From Actinomycetes bacterium (GTDB lineage Bacteria; Actinomycetota; Acidimicrobiia; Acidimicrobiales; UBA8190), in assembly GCA_021798135.1 (NCBI GenBank), contig JAJZYI010000018.1, positions 1 through 22,147 on the forward strand: DNA of 22,147 nt. Direction: 5' to 3'. The notes under the pieces were generated by a model. It was not told the DNA's origin and did not search any database. It saw only the letters and a program-made list of their open reading frames with translations. This document shows positions 1 to 6,642 of the stretch, in pieces (within the stretch, counting starts at the first letter, position 1; each line of letters begins with the position of its first letter). The position numbers and the translations under genes are program-made.

Positions 1-41
1 CTCGGCGAACAGGCTCACACCGGCACCCCGACGACCAGGTC

Positions 42-59
42 CATGCCGTACCGATTCTA
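42..59 (-). promoter_or_regulatory. Possible promoter of a leftward gene that leaves the window
   Basis: Reading leftward, a TAGAAT hexamer (59-54) is followed after 9 nt by an ATG (44-42). That ATG opens only a 9-codon ORF, MDLVVGVPV, ending at 15. A GTG at 18-16 overlaps this stop as GTGA and stays open (V-S-L-F-A-E) to the window edge. The layout resembles the leaderless starts elsewhere in the window, so a leftward gene probably begins here, perhaps behind a tiny leader ORF. Too little sequence is visible to say what it encodes. Nothing else is seen in 60-118. Confidence 0.25.
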
Positions 60-118
60 CGGTGCCGCGCCACGGCGGCCCGGGTCCCGCGGCCGCGCAG
101 GGGCCGGACGGCACGGGC

Positions 119-2326
119 TCAGGCGCCGGCCGCCCCCGCCGCCGCGGCGCACCGCCGGGCGATGGCGAGGGCCATGGCCATGATGCTCACCTGCGGGTTG
201 ACCTCGGGACAGCTGGGCAGCACCGACGCGTCCGCCACCCACACCCCGTCCACGCCGCGCAGGCGGCCGTCGGGGTCGACCGGGTGGGTCAGCGGGTCAC
301 GGCCCATGCGGACCGTGCCGGTCGGGTGGAAGGCGGTGACGTGCATGCGGCGGACCCGGGCCGACGCCACGGCCTCGTCGAGCTCGCCGGTGCTCCGCAC
401 CCAGGGGTGGCCGGGGATGCCGGTCACCACGGCCGTGGCGCCGGCGGCAAGCAGGACCCGGCCCATGGCCGCGACCGCCTGCAGGAGCCGGCGGGCGTCC
501 GCGTCGGCCAGCTGGTAGCGGACCACGGCGCGGCGCTCGCCCAGGACGCGCCCGCTCGGGGCGTCGGCGACCATCGCGCCCAGGACGGCGAGGTGGTCCG
601 ACCGTGCCAGCTGCGCGGCCAGCTCCCGGCCGGCGCCGGGCAGCAGCAGCGACCCCATGCCCGGCGGGGTGGCCGTCGCCTCGATGAGGATGCCGTGGCG
701 TTCGTGCAGCTCGTCGATCCCCACGCTCTGCAGCACGCCGCGGGTGGCCTCGATCCGCTCGTCGAACCAGCCTGCGGTGCTCAACGCGGGATGGACGGCG
801 AGGTTGCGCCCGACGTGCGGGTGGCGTGCCAGGCCGCTGCGCCGCAGCAGCGGCGGTGTCTCGGTGGCACCGGCGGCGACGACCACCACCGGCGCCAGGA
901 TCTCCAGCGCGCTCCCGCCGGCCCGCCGGGCCCGCACGCCGGTGGCCCGGCCCGCGCCGTGCAGGATGCGCTCCACGCGGGCCCCGCTCACGACCCGGGC
1001 GCCGGCCGCGCACGCGTCGGGCAGCACGCTCAGGTGCACGCCGAACTTGGCGTTGCGGGGACAGCCCACGGCGCACTGGCAGCAGCCCCCGCACCCCGGC
1101 GCGTTCCGGTCGAGCGGGCGGGCCGACCAGCCCAGCGTGGCGGCCCCGCGCAGGGCGACCATGCCGTTCGCGCCCATGACGGCGGCGGGTACCGGGGCCA
1201 CCTGCAGGGTGGCCCACACGTCGTCGAGCAGCGGGCCGAACGCGGCCGGGTCCGCCAGGCGGACGCCGTGGTCGTCGCGCCAGCGCCGCAGCACCGCCGG
1301 CGGTGTCCGGAAGCAGGTGCCCGAGTTGACCACCGTGGTGCCGCCCACCGCACGGCCGACGGGGAGCACCACCGGCGGCCGCCCGACGGCCACGGTGGCG
1401 CCGGCGTCGCGGTACAGCGCGGTGAAGCGGTCGAGCGGCCGGCCGGCCTGCAGCTCGGCTGCGGTGAACCGACGGCCCTCCTCGAGCACCACCACCGACA
1501 GCCCGGCCCGGGCCAGCTCCCTTGCGACGACGGCGCCGCCGGCTCCCGAGCCGACCACCACCGCATCGGCGATCGCGCGCGCCGGCCACTCGGCGGCCGG
1601 CGTGACGTCCAGCACGGCGTCGGGCCGGGCCAGCATGCCCGCGGTCGCGCTGCCGTCCCTGCCGTCCCTGCCGTCCGCTCCGGCCGGGGGGCTCGCTCCG
1701 GTGGTGCCGCTGGCTCCGGCCCGGCTGCCGGTCGCGTTGCCCCCGCTCGCCCGGTCGCCAGCCCTGCCGGTGCCGCCACCACCGCCCGAGTGCCAGGCCG
1801 CGGCCCGGGCCCCGTGGGCGAGGAGGACCGGGACCTTGAGCGCGTCGACCAGGGCGCCGCCGGCGCCCGACGCGGCCAGGCCCGTCACGAGCGCCTCGCG
1901 CCGTTCCGGTGCGAGGTCGCGCAGGCGTCGGCCCGTGCGGGCGACGGCGTACGCGTCGAGGGCGATCGTCCCGGCCGCCAGGAGGGCGCGGGCGGCGCGC
2001 GGGAGCCGGCGTGCCAGCCCGGCCACCTCGGCGGCGAGGGCCGCCGCTTCGGCCGGAGAGAGGTCCAGCAGCGCGGCACACAGCCCGGCCGTGGCGCCAT
2101 CGGCGTGCCCCCGCCCGCCCGCGGGGTCCCGGCGGTAGGAGGGGTCCCGGCGGTGCGAGGGCTCCCGGCTGCGGGCCGGGTCCCGCCTGTGTGCTGGCAC
2201 CCGGCGGTGCGAGGGCTCCCGGCTGCGGGCTTGGTCCCGGCCGTCCGCGGGGTGTCGGCTGAGCGCTGGCTCCCGGCGGTCCGCTGGGTCCCGGCCGTCC
2301 TCGGGCACCGGGCCCGGCACGTTCAC
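119..2326 (-). CDS. GMC-family FAD-dependent oxidoreductase
   Basis: 735 aa from a GTG whose last bases form the stop of the upstream gene (GTGA overlap), so the two genes are probably translationally coupled. Residues 9-68 are ten hexapeptide repeats. Residues 80-180 are a helical region, followed by a Gly/Ser/Ala linker (180-230). The Rossmann FAD motif GSGAGG is at 259-264, preceded by ADAVVV and ending in the acidic VVVLEEG. A cysteine cluster lies at 412-422 (Cys 412, 415, 416, 418, 422). The C-terminal GMC motif FHPTGTVRMG gives the likely catalytic His667, and NPQVSIMA gives Asn710. GMC enzymes oxidise alcohols or sterols and pass electrons to FAD; the substrate cannot be read here. 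The helical N-terminus and the Cys cluster resemble the long-chain alcohol or cholesterol oxidase-like branch (family knowledge). No signal peptide is evident. Probably controlled by the divergent GntR regulator. Confidence 0.9.
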   Translation of the reverse strand: MNVPGPVPEDGRDPADRREPALSRHPADGRDQARSREPSHRRVPAHRRDPARSREPSHRRDPSYRRDPAGGRGHADGATAGLCAALLDLSPAEAAALAAEVAGLARRLPRAARALLAAGTIALDAYAVARTGRRLRDLAPERREALVTGLAASGAGGALVDALKVPVLLAHGARAAAWHSGGGGGTGRAGDRASGGNATGSRAGASGTTGASPPAGADGRDGRDGSATAGMLARPDAVLDVTPAAEWPARAIADAVVVGSGAGGAVVARELARAGLSVVVLEEGRRFTAAELQAGRPLDRFTALYRDAGATVAVGRPPVVLPVGRAVGGTTVVNSGTCFRTPPAVLRRWRDDHGVRLADPAAFGPLLDDVWATLQVAPVPAAVMGANGMVALRGAATLGWSARPLDRNAPGCGGCCQCAVGCPRNAKFGVHLSVLPDACAAGARVVSGARVERILHGAGRATGVRARRAGGSALEILAPVVVVAAGATETPPLLRRSGLARHPHVGRNLAVHPALSTAGWFDERIEATRGVLQSVGIDELHERHGILIEATATPPGMGSLLLPGAGRELAAQLARSDHLAVLGAMVADAPSGRVLGERRAVVRYQLADADARRLLQAVAAMGRVLLAAGATAVVTGIPGHPWVRSTGELDEAVASARVRRMHVTAFHPTGTVRMGRDPLTHPVDPDGRLRGVDGVWVADASVLPSCPEVNPQVSIMAMALAIARRCAAAAGAAGA
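2123..2302 (-). repeat. Ten 18-bp tandem repeats coding for hexapeptides
   Basis: Ten consecutive degenerate 18-bp units lie inside the 5' end of the GMC gene. On the minus strand they read as hexapeptides of type R-[DE]-P-[AS]-x-[RS], for example RDPADR, REPSHR, RDPARS. Period 18 keeps the frame, and the unit copies differ by point changes. The segment is a basic, disordered N-terminal tail absent from standard GMC enzymes, so it is either a real low-complexity tail or a repeat expansion captured by the overlapping GTG start. Confidence 0.85.
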
Positions 2327-3855
2327 GGCCGGGTCCCCACCTCGGCGTGGGCCGTGGCCCGCAGCTCCCACTCGCCCTCGACGGTCCACCGCCCGGCCCG
2401 GCGGCGCTCCAGCACGATGGCCGCGTCGGCGCGTTCGGTGTTGGTGCAGGTCGAGGGCGCACCGTCCGGATCGGTGTACGCCACGGCGACGCACCGCTCG
2501 GCGGGCTGCTCGACGGCGACGTGCAGGCGGCGGTCCCCGACGGTGCCGTCGACCGTCCACCGGGGGAGGCCGATCCGGCACCGCAGCCGGGCGGCGGCCA
2601 GCAGGGGCAGGGCGGGCCAGTCCCGGCCGCCCAGGCGGAGCTGGACCATCGGGAACGGGGCCGAGCGCCGCAGGCCGCCGCGGCGGGGCGACGCGGCGAC
2701 GATCTCGAGCACGTCGCCGCAGCCGAGGTCGGCGTGCAGCCACGCCCAGCGCTCGGCGTTGCCGTGGCCGTAGATGCGCGCCGCCTCGCCGGGCGCGTCG
2801 TGCAGCGGGAAGGCGGTGCCGCCGAGCTCGACCGAGCCGGAGAACGCGGCGCTCGGAGCCGTGACGACGTGGGCAGCCGGCAGCAGCGGGTGGCGCCAAG
2901 CGGCGGCGGGAACGGCGTGCAGGGGCGGCGAGCCGTCCTCGAAGCGCACGTCCCACCGGATGTCGCCCGCCGCGCCACGACGCGCGCCGGGCTCGACCCG
3001 GACGGTCCCGTCCGCCGGTGACGGGCCCGGCCCCACGGGCAGGGGACCGTACCGGGCGATCACGGGCTGGGCTCCCGGTGGGAAGACGGCCACCCAGCCG
3101 TGGACGTGGGGCCCGACCCTGGCCCCCTCGTCGACGCCGCGGGCCACCGACGCCTCGGCACCGATCGGGCCCGGCGTCCCCGCCACGTCCGCCGCGCCGC
3201 CGGCGCCTCGGCCGGTGGGGACGACGGTGCCGCCCGCCGTGCCCGCCGCCCGTGCCGACGCCGAGGACGCCGCCGGGACGAGGGCCGGCGCCACCAGCTC
3301 GTGGTGGAGCCAGAAGCCGGTCCCCGAGACGGGGTCGGTGAACGTCTCGTACCAGACTTCGAGCCGGCCGGGCCGGCCGTCCCAGCGCCGCTCGTGCAGG
3401 GAGCGGGGATCCTCCGTCCACGGCACCAGGCGGAAGCTGGCGGCCAGGGCCGGCGCGTCGCGCCAGGCGAACCGCAGCTCGGCCGTCCCCACCACGGCGC
3501 CGGCGCCGTCGGTGACGGTGGCCGGGAGCGTGGTCCAGGTGGAAGGCAGGTGCCGCCAGTCGATCGACTTCCACCCCTCCAGGCGGTGGGGGGTGCCGTC
3601 GTCGGCGCGGAATGCCAGCGCGTAGCGGATCCTGCGGTGCTCGACCGGCGACACCTCGATGGTCCCGACGGCCGCCGCGGCGCGGGCCAGGCCGCCCACG
3701 TCGACGGTGCCGGCCAGCTCGCCGCGGACGGTGCCGAGGGGTTGCAGCGGCGTCGGCGTGCTGGCTTGCAGGTCGAACCGGATCGGCTGCTCGCCGCCAT
3801 TCGCGGGCCGCCAGGTGCCGGCCATCGCCTCCGTGAAGCGTGTCCCCATGCGCAT
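2323..3855 (-). CDS. Lipocalin/tocopherol cyclase-like protein paired with the GMC oxidase
   Basis: 510 aa. The ATG at 3855 is chosen because GGGGAG ends 6-7 nt before it; the frame is open upstream, but that part holds the promoter and operator. The N-terminal part (residues 5-150: FTEAM, GTVRGELAGTVDVGG, LEGWKSID) resembles the beta-rich domain found next to or fused with cholesterol oxidase-like GMC enzymes. The C-terminal part, with FWLHHELVAP near 180 and the later IYGHGNAERWAWLHADLG, looks like the AttH/tocopherol cyclase-like/CrtC lipocalin fold that binds hydrophobic molecules. No signal peptide or membrane segment. The GTGA overlap with the oxidase suggests the two act on the same lipid or terpenoid-like substrate, as binding protein or companion enzyme (inference). 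Family assignment is from remembered motifs only. Confidence 0.6.
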   Translation of the reverse strand: MRMGTRFTEAMAGTWRPANGGEQPIRFDLQASTPTPLQPLGTVRGELAGTVDVGGLARAAAAVGTIEVSPVEHRRIRYALAFRADDGTPHRLEGWKSIDWRHLPSTWTTLPATVTDGAGAVVGTAELRFAWRDAPALAASFRLVPWTEDPRSLHERRWDGRPGRLEVWYETFTDPVSGTGFWLHHELVAPALVPAASSASARAAGTAGGTVVPTGRGAGGAADVAGTPGPIGAEASVARGVDEGARVGPHVHGWVAVFPPGAQPVIARYGPLPVGPGPSPADGTVRVEPGARRGAAGDIRWDVRFEDGSPPLHAVPAAAWRHPLLPAAHVVTAPSAAFSGSVELGGTAFPLHDAPGEAARIYGHGNAERWAWLHADLGCGDVLEIVAASPRRGGLRRSAPFPMVQLRLGGRDWPALPLLAAARLRCRIGLPRWTVDGTVGDRRLHVAVEQPAERCVAVAYTDPDGAPSTCTNTERADAAIVLERRRAGRWTVEGEWELRATAHAEVGTRP

Positions 3856-3890
3856 CGGTGGCTCCCCGTCGGCTCGCTCACCCCGGGCCG

Positions 3891-3919
3891 ACGGTACCAC
3901 CCGGCCCACCAAGTGGACC
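3891..3919 (-). promoter_or_regulatory. Predicted promoter of the lipocalin-GMC operon
   Basis: On the minus strand a TACCGT -10 (3896-3891) lies 17 nt from a -35 position (3919-3914, GGTCCA) that falls inside the 23-bp palindrome. Transcription would start near 3884, giving a leader of about 28 nt with the GGGGAG Shine-Dalgarno. The -10 matches the TANNNT hexamers in front of other genes here. Confidence 0.45.
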
Positions 3920-3934
3920 AGTGGTTGGTCCACT
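3912..3934. promoter_or_regulatory. Probable GntR operator (23-bp inverted repeat)
   Basis: A perfect inverted repeat: AGTGGACCA, 5-nt spacer GTGGT, TGGTCCACT. It lies in the 119-bp gap between the divergent lipocalin-GMC operon and the GntR gene, over the predicted -35 of the former and just upstream of the regulator's promoter. FadR-type GntR proteins bind short palindromes in such gaps, so autoregulation plus repression of the oxidase pair is the simple reading (inference). Confidence 0.7.
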
Positions 3935-3959
3935 GCCACCACCGGGCCGGCCGTCGCGC

Positions 3960-3965
3960 TACGCT
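3960..3965 (+). promoter_or_regulatory. -10 element of the GntR gene
   Basis: TACGCT lies 9 nt before the ATG at 3975, with no Shine-Dalgarno between, pointing to a leaderless or nearly leaderless transcript. The same hexamer precedes the ETF gene. Confidence 0.5.
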
Positions 3966-3974
3966 GCCGGCGCC

Positions 3975-4694
3975 ATGACCAGTGTCCCGCTCGATCGGCC
4001 GACGCGCAGGTCCGTGCCGGCCCAGGTCGCCGATGCCCTGACCGACGCCGTCCTGTCCGGGCGGCTCGCCCCTGGCAGCACCCTGCCGCCCGAGCGCGAG
4101 CTGGCCGGCCAGCTCGGCGTCAACCGGACGTCGCTCCGCCACGCCATCGCCCGGCTGGAGCAGGCCGGGCTGGTGCAGTCGCGGCAGGGCGTGGGCACGG
4201 TCGTCCGCGACCCGCTGCGGGCGGCCGACTCGGCCCTGGTCCTGCGAGCCCTGCTGGCCGCCGGGCCCGAGCTGATCGAGGAGGTGCTCGAGGTCCGGCG
4301 AGTCCTGGGCGCGTTGGCCGGGCGCCTGGCGGCGCTGCACGCCGGCGAGGACGCGCTGGCCGCGCTGGCCGCGACGGTCGGCGAGGCCAGCGCCACGGCG
4401 CCCGGCGACGCCGCCACGCTGCAGCAGGTGGAGCTGGCGTTCTTCTCGCAGCTCGTCGACGCCACCGCCAACCGACCGCTGCAGGTGATGATGCGCTGGC
4501 TGGAGCAGCTCTACGGGGCGACCGCCCCGCTGTTCCGGGACGCCTTCGAGAACCGCCGGCCCGTGCTCGCCGGCCTCAGGCTCGTGCTCGACGCGGTCGC
4601 CAGTCGCGACGCCGGCGCCGCCGAGGCGGCGGTGCGGCGCTACGCGGAGCGCAGCGGTCGCCGGCTCCTGGCCGCCGCCCGCCCGTCGGCCTAG
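3975..4694 (+). CDS. GntR-family transcriptional regulator, FadR subfamily
   Basis: 239 aa. The N-terminal winged helix-turn-helix (residues 12-78) carries the GntR signature: LSGRLAPGSTLPPERELAGQ, then LGVNRTSLRHAIARLEQAGLV and the wing SRQGVGTVV. The remaining all-helical part (85-235) matches an FCD/FadR C-terminal effector domain in length and pattern (LEVRRVLGALAGRLAA). The usual FCD metal ligands look incomplete: the stretch normally reading D..FH..L reads ELAFFSQL, so the His is a Phe, and metal-dependent ligand binding is doubtful. It is divergent from the lipocalin-GMC pair with a palindrome between, so it probably represses that pair in response to a lipid-like or acyl ligand (inference). 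Its stop overlaps the stop of the convergent Fur gene. Confidence 0.9.
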   Translation: MTSVPLDRPTRRSVPAQVADALTDAVLSGRLAPGSTLPPERELAGQLGVNRTSLRHAIARLEQAGLVQSRQGVGTVVRDPLRAADSALVLRALLAAGPELIEEVLEVRRVLGALAGRLAALHAGEDALAALAATVGEASATAPGDAATLQQVELAFFSQLVDATANRPLQVMMRWLEQLYGATAPLFRDAFENRRPVLAGLRLVLDAVASRDAGAAEAAVRRYAERSGRRLLAAARPSA

Positions 4695-5308
4695 GGAGCG
4701 GGCTCCTCGTCGGCGGCCGCGCAGGCCCCGCACGTCCCGAGGACGGCGAAGTGCCGGGCCCGGACGTGGAAGCCCAGCTCGGACAGGGCGGCCTCGGCCA
4801 GCGGGGCGAAGAAGGCGTCGGGCACGGCGAAGGCCGTGCCGCACCGCTCGCACACGAGGTGGCCGTGCTGTTCGGTCGACAGGTGGTAGGTGGCGGGACC
4901 GTGCCCCAGGTGCACGTGCTCGACGACACCCAGCCGCTCCAGCTCGTCGAGGTTGCGGTAGATGGTCGACCGGTGCACCTCCGGGTCGAGCGCCTGCACG
5001 GCGGCGACGAGCTCGTCGGCCGTGCGGTGCCCCGGGCGGTCGAACAGGCAGCGCAGCAGCAGCCGCCGCGACACCGTGACGCGCCCTCCCTGGGCCCGGA
5101 AGAGGTCGAGCACGGCGCCCACCGGGTCGTCCCGCTGGGCACGGGCACCCGGCGCCCGGCGCCCGGTCGCCGGGTGCGCGGGCACCTCGACCGCGGCGGC
5201 CCGGCCGTCTGTGACCGCACGACCGGCGACGGGACGGTGCGGGTCGGCGGCGCCTGCGTGCTCGTGGGTGGGCTGCCCCGAGCGGCCGGATGCTGCGAGC
5301 CCGGGCAT
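4691..5308 (-). CDS. Fur-family metalloregulator
   Basis: 205 aa. The Fur winged helix lies at about 64-140, with HRTADELVAAVQ and the recognition helix STIYRNLDELERLGVV. The dimerisation domain holds HGHLVCERCG (His148, His150, Cys153, Cys156) and a second pair, Cys193 and Cys196, the usual structural zinc site. Length exceeds the usual 130-150 aa because of a roughly 60-residue low-complexity N-terminal tail. The ATG at 5308 is preceded at exactly 6 nt by TACCGT, matching the local leaderless pattern, which supports the long start. Sensing could be iron, zinc or peroxide; the residues do not decide. It converges on the GntR gene with shared stop bases, so there is no room for a terminator between them. 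Confidence 0.92.
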   Translation of the reverse strand: MPGLAASGRSGQPTHEHAGAADPHRPVAGRAVTDGRAAAVEVPAHPATGRRAPGARAQRDDPVGAVLDLFRAQGGRVTVSRRLLLRCLFDRPGHRTADELVAAVQALDPEVHRSTIYRNLDELERLGVVEHVHLGHGPATYHLSTEQHGHLVCERCGTAFAVPDAFFAPLAEAALSELGFHVRARHFAVLGTCGACAAADEEPAP

Positions 5309-5314
5309 GGTCCC

Positions 5315-5320
5315 ACGGTA
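5315..5320 (-). promoter_or_regulatory. -10 element of the Fur-family gene
   Basis: TACCGT on the minus strand, 6 nt before the ATG at 5308. This spacing recurs at several other genes in the window. 5321-5439 holds no other recognisable element. Confidence 0.45.
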
Positions 5321-5439
5321 CCGCCCGAAAGGCCGAAGCGCCGCTGCACGCCACCTCGGGTGCCCGCGCGCTGGGTCCTGCCGCGGCTCGGCAGCCGGCG
5401 GCCGCCGTTCATGGCGCGGTCACGCGGCCGCCGACGGCG

Positions 5440-5625
5440 TCAGGCGGCGTCGCCCGTCCGCGGCGCGGTGGTGTCGGCGTCGGTCGGTGCCGCCGCGGGT
5501 ACGCTGCTCGCCGGCCACCCGGCCCGGGCCGTGCGTCGCAGGCGCGCGGGCACGGGGGTGGTCACGTTCCCCAGCGTCTCGTCGATGAGGCGGACGATCT
5601 CGTCGCAGCGGTCCCCGAGCGTCAT
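5440..5625 (-). CDS. Small hypothetical protein (61 aa)
   Basis: The ATG at 5625 is preceded by GAGGAGAAAGG about 8 nt upstream, one of the strongest Shine-Dalgarno sequences in the window, which is the main reason to call this gene. The product starts MTLGDRCDEIVRLIDETLG, a predicted amphipathic helix, then turns into an Ala/Pro/Thr/Arg-rich tail (residues 25-61). No membrane segment or known motif. It lies between Fur and nucS on the Fur strand. I do not recognise the family; the conserved-looking half is the N-terminal 22 residues. Confidence 0.55.
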   Translation of the reverse strand: MTLGDRCDEIVRLIDETLGNVTTPVPARLRRTARAGWPASSVPAAAPTDADTTAPRTGDAA

Positions 5626-5763
5626 GGCCGGCCCCTTTCTCCTCTCCAGCACATCGGCACGGTTCGAGCCCGGGATGAGCAGCTCACGAACGGTGACGAT
5701 CCCGGAACCACTCGTCGCGCGAACTGGAGGCCGTCGGTGGCGGCGGCGGGGCCGGCGCCTTCC

Positions 5764-5769
5764 TAGACT
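5764..5769 (+). promoter_or_regulatory. Possible -10 element for nucS in a 307-nt gap
   Basis: TAGACT is the only good -10-like hexamer on the plus strand in 5626-5932. It would give nucS a leader of about 155 nt. The leader is very G+C rich (5770-5930), and I see no riboswitch or convincing small ORF in it. No -35 is clear. Confidence 0.3.
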
Positions 5770-5932
5770 GCGGCCGGACGGGCGCGCCGGGGCGTGCCGG
5801 CTCCGGGCCCGGGAGCGGGCGGTGCGAGCCGGCCCCGGCCCGGCGAGCCGGTCCGCTGGTGCCGAAGCCCGCCCGCGCGACGCGGCCGGGGGGAGGCGGG
5901 AACCGGCGTGCCCGCGCCGGGGAGGGTGCGAC

Positions 5933-6592
5933 GTGCGACTGGTGATCGCCACCTGCGAGGTGGTCTACGAGGGCCGGCTGTCGGCGCGCCTGCCGCGCGC
6001 CAAGCGGCTGCTCCTGGTGAAGGCCGACGGCTCGCTGTCGGTCCACGCCGATGACCGGGCCTACAAGCCGCTCAACTGGATGAGCCCGCCGTGCACGACC
6101 GAGGAGGGCGACGGCCGCTGGGTGGTGCGCAACGCCAAGGGCGAGACGCTCACGGTCACCATCGAGCAGGTCCACCTGGACGTCGACCACGAGCTCGGCG
6201 CCGAACCGGGCCTGGAGAAGGACGGGGTTGAGCTCGAGCTGCAGGCGCTGCTGGCCGACCACCCCGAGGCGATCGAGCCGGGCCTGGCGCTCGTCACCCG
6301 CGAGCGGGAGACGGGCATCGGGCCCGTCGACCTCCTGTGCCACGCGGCCGACGGGTCCTTCGTGGCCGTGGAGGTGAAGCGCCGCGGCGAGATCGACGGC
6401 GTGGAGCAGCTGACGAGGTACCTGGAGGTGCTCGCCGGCGACAACCGGATCCGGCCTCTGCGCGGCGTCCTCGCCGCGCAGAGGGTCACGCCCCAGGCCC
6501 GCCGCCTGGCCGCCGGCCGCGGCATCGGGTGGGTCGAGGTCGACATCGACCGGCTCCGGGGGCTCGAGCCCGCGATCCCCACGCTGTTCTGA
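5933..6592 (+). CDS. nucS: Mismatch-specific endonuclease NucS/EndoMS
   Basis: 219 aa from GTG 5933, with GGGGAGG 7 nt before it. This is the normal family length. The N-terminal dimerisation half opens VRLVIATCEVVYEGRLSARLP, and the C-terminal half is a RecB-like nuclease: GIGPVD (Asp133), VAVEVKRRG (Glu147, Lys149) and QLTRYLE (Gln159-Tyr163), all the expected catalytic elements. The protein ends IPTLF, like the clamp-binding tails of the family. In actinobacteria lacking MutS/MutL, NucS cleaves both strands at G-T, G-G and T-T mismatches and forms the non-canonical mismatch repair pathway (established knowledge). It is followed 50 nt later by the ETF gene, which has its own promoter. Confidence 0.96.
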   Translation: MRLVIATCEVVYEGRLSARLPRAKRLLLVKADGSLSVHADDRAYKPLNWMSPPCTTEEGDGRWVVRNAKGETLTVTIEQVHLDVDHELGAEPGLEKDGVELELQALLADHPEAIEPGLALVTRERETGIGPVDLLCHAADGSFVAVEVKRRGEIDGVEQLTRYLEVLAGDNRIRPLRGVLAAQRVTPQARRLAAGRGIGWVEVDIDRLRGLEPAIPTLF

Positions 6593-6630
6593 CGGGTGGC
6601 GGCGGTGCCGGGGGTGCTCGCCCCCGTCGC

Positions 6631-6636
6631 TACGCT
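6631..6636 (+). promoter_or_regulatory. -10 element of the ETF fusion gene
   Basis: TACGCT, exactly 6 nt before GTG 6643, with no Shine-Dalgarno, indicating a leaderless transcript and fixing the start. Confidence 0.5.
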
Positions 6637-6642
6637 GCACCG

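Noticed and set aside
62..2773. 903-codon open frame on the plus strand, and similar long frames at 297-2978 (minus) and 3659-5932 (plus)
   Set aside because: They are antisense or shifted shadows of the GMC, lipocalin-like, GntR and Fur genes. Their translations are Arg/Pro/Gly-rich without domains, as expected from GC-rich codon third positions.
2327..3574. Upstream extension of the GMC reading frame to 3574
   Set aside because: It runs through the lipocalin-like gene in the wrong frame and is Arg-rich without motifs. The GTGA start-stop overlap at 2323-2326 is the natural start.
5438..5952. 170-codon minus frame starting at 5952
   Set aside because: The first 109 codons lie antisense to the nucS start and leader and are Arg/Pro-rich. 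Only the last 61 codons, after the strong Shine-Dalgarno, are kept.
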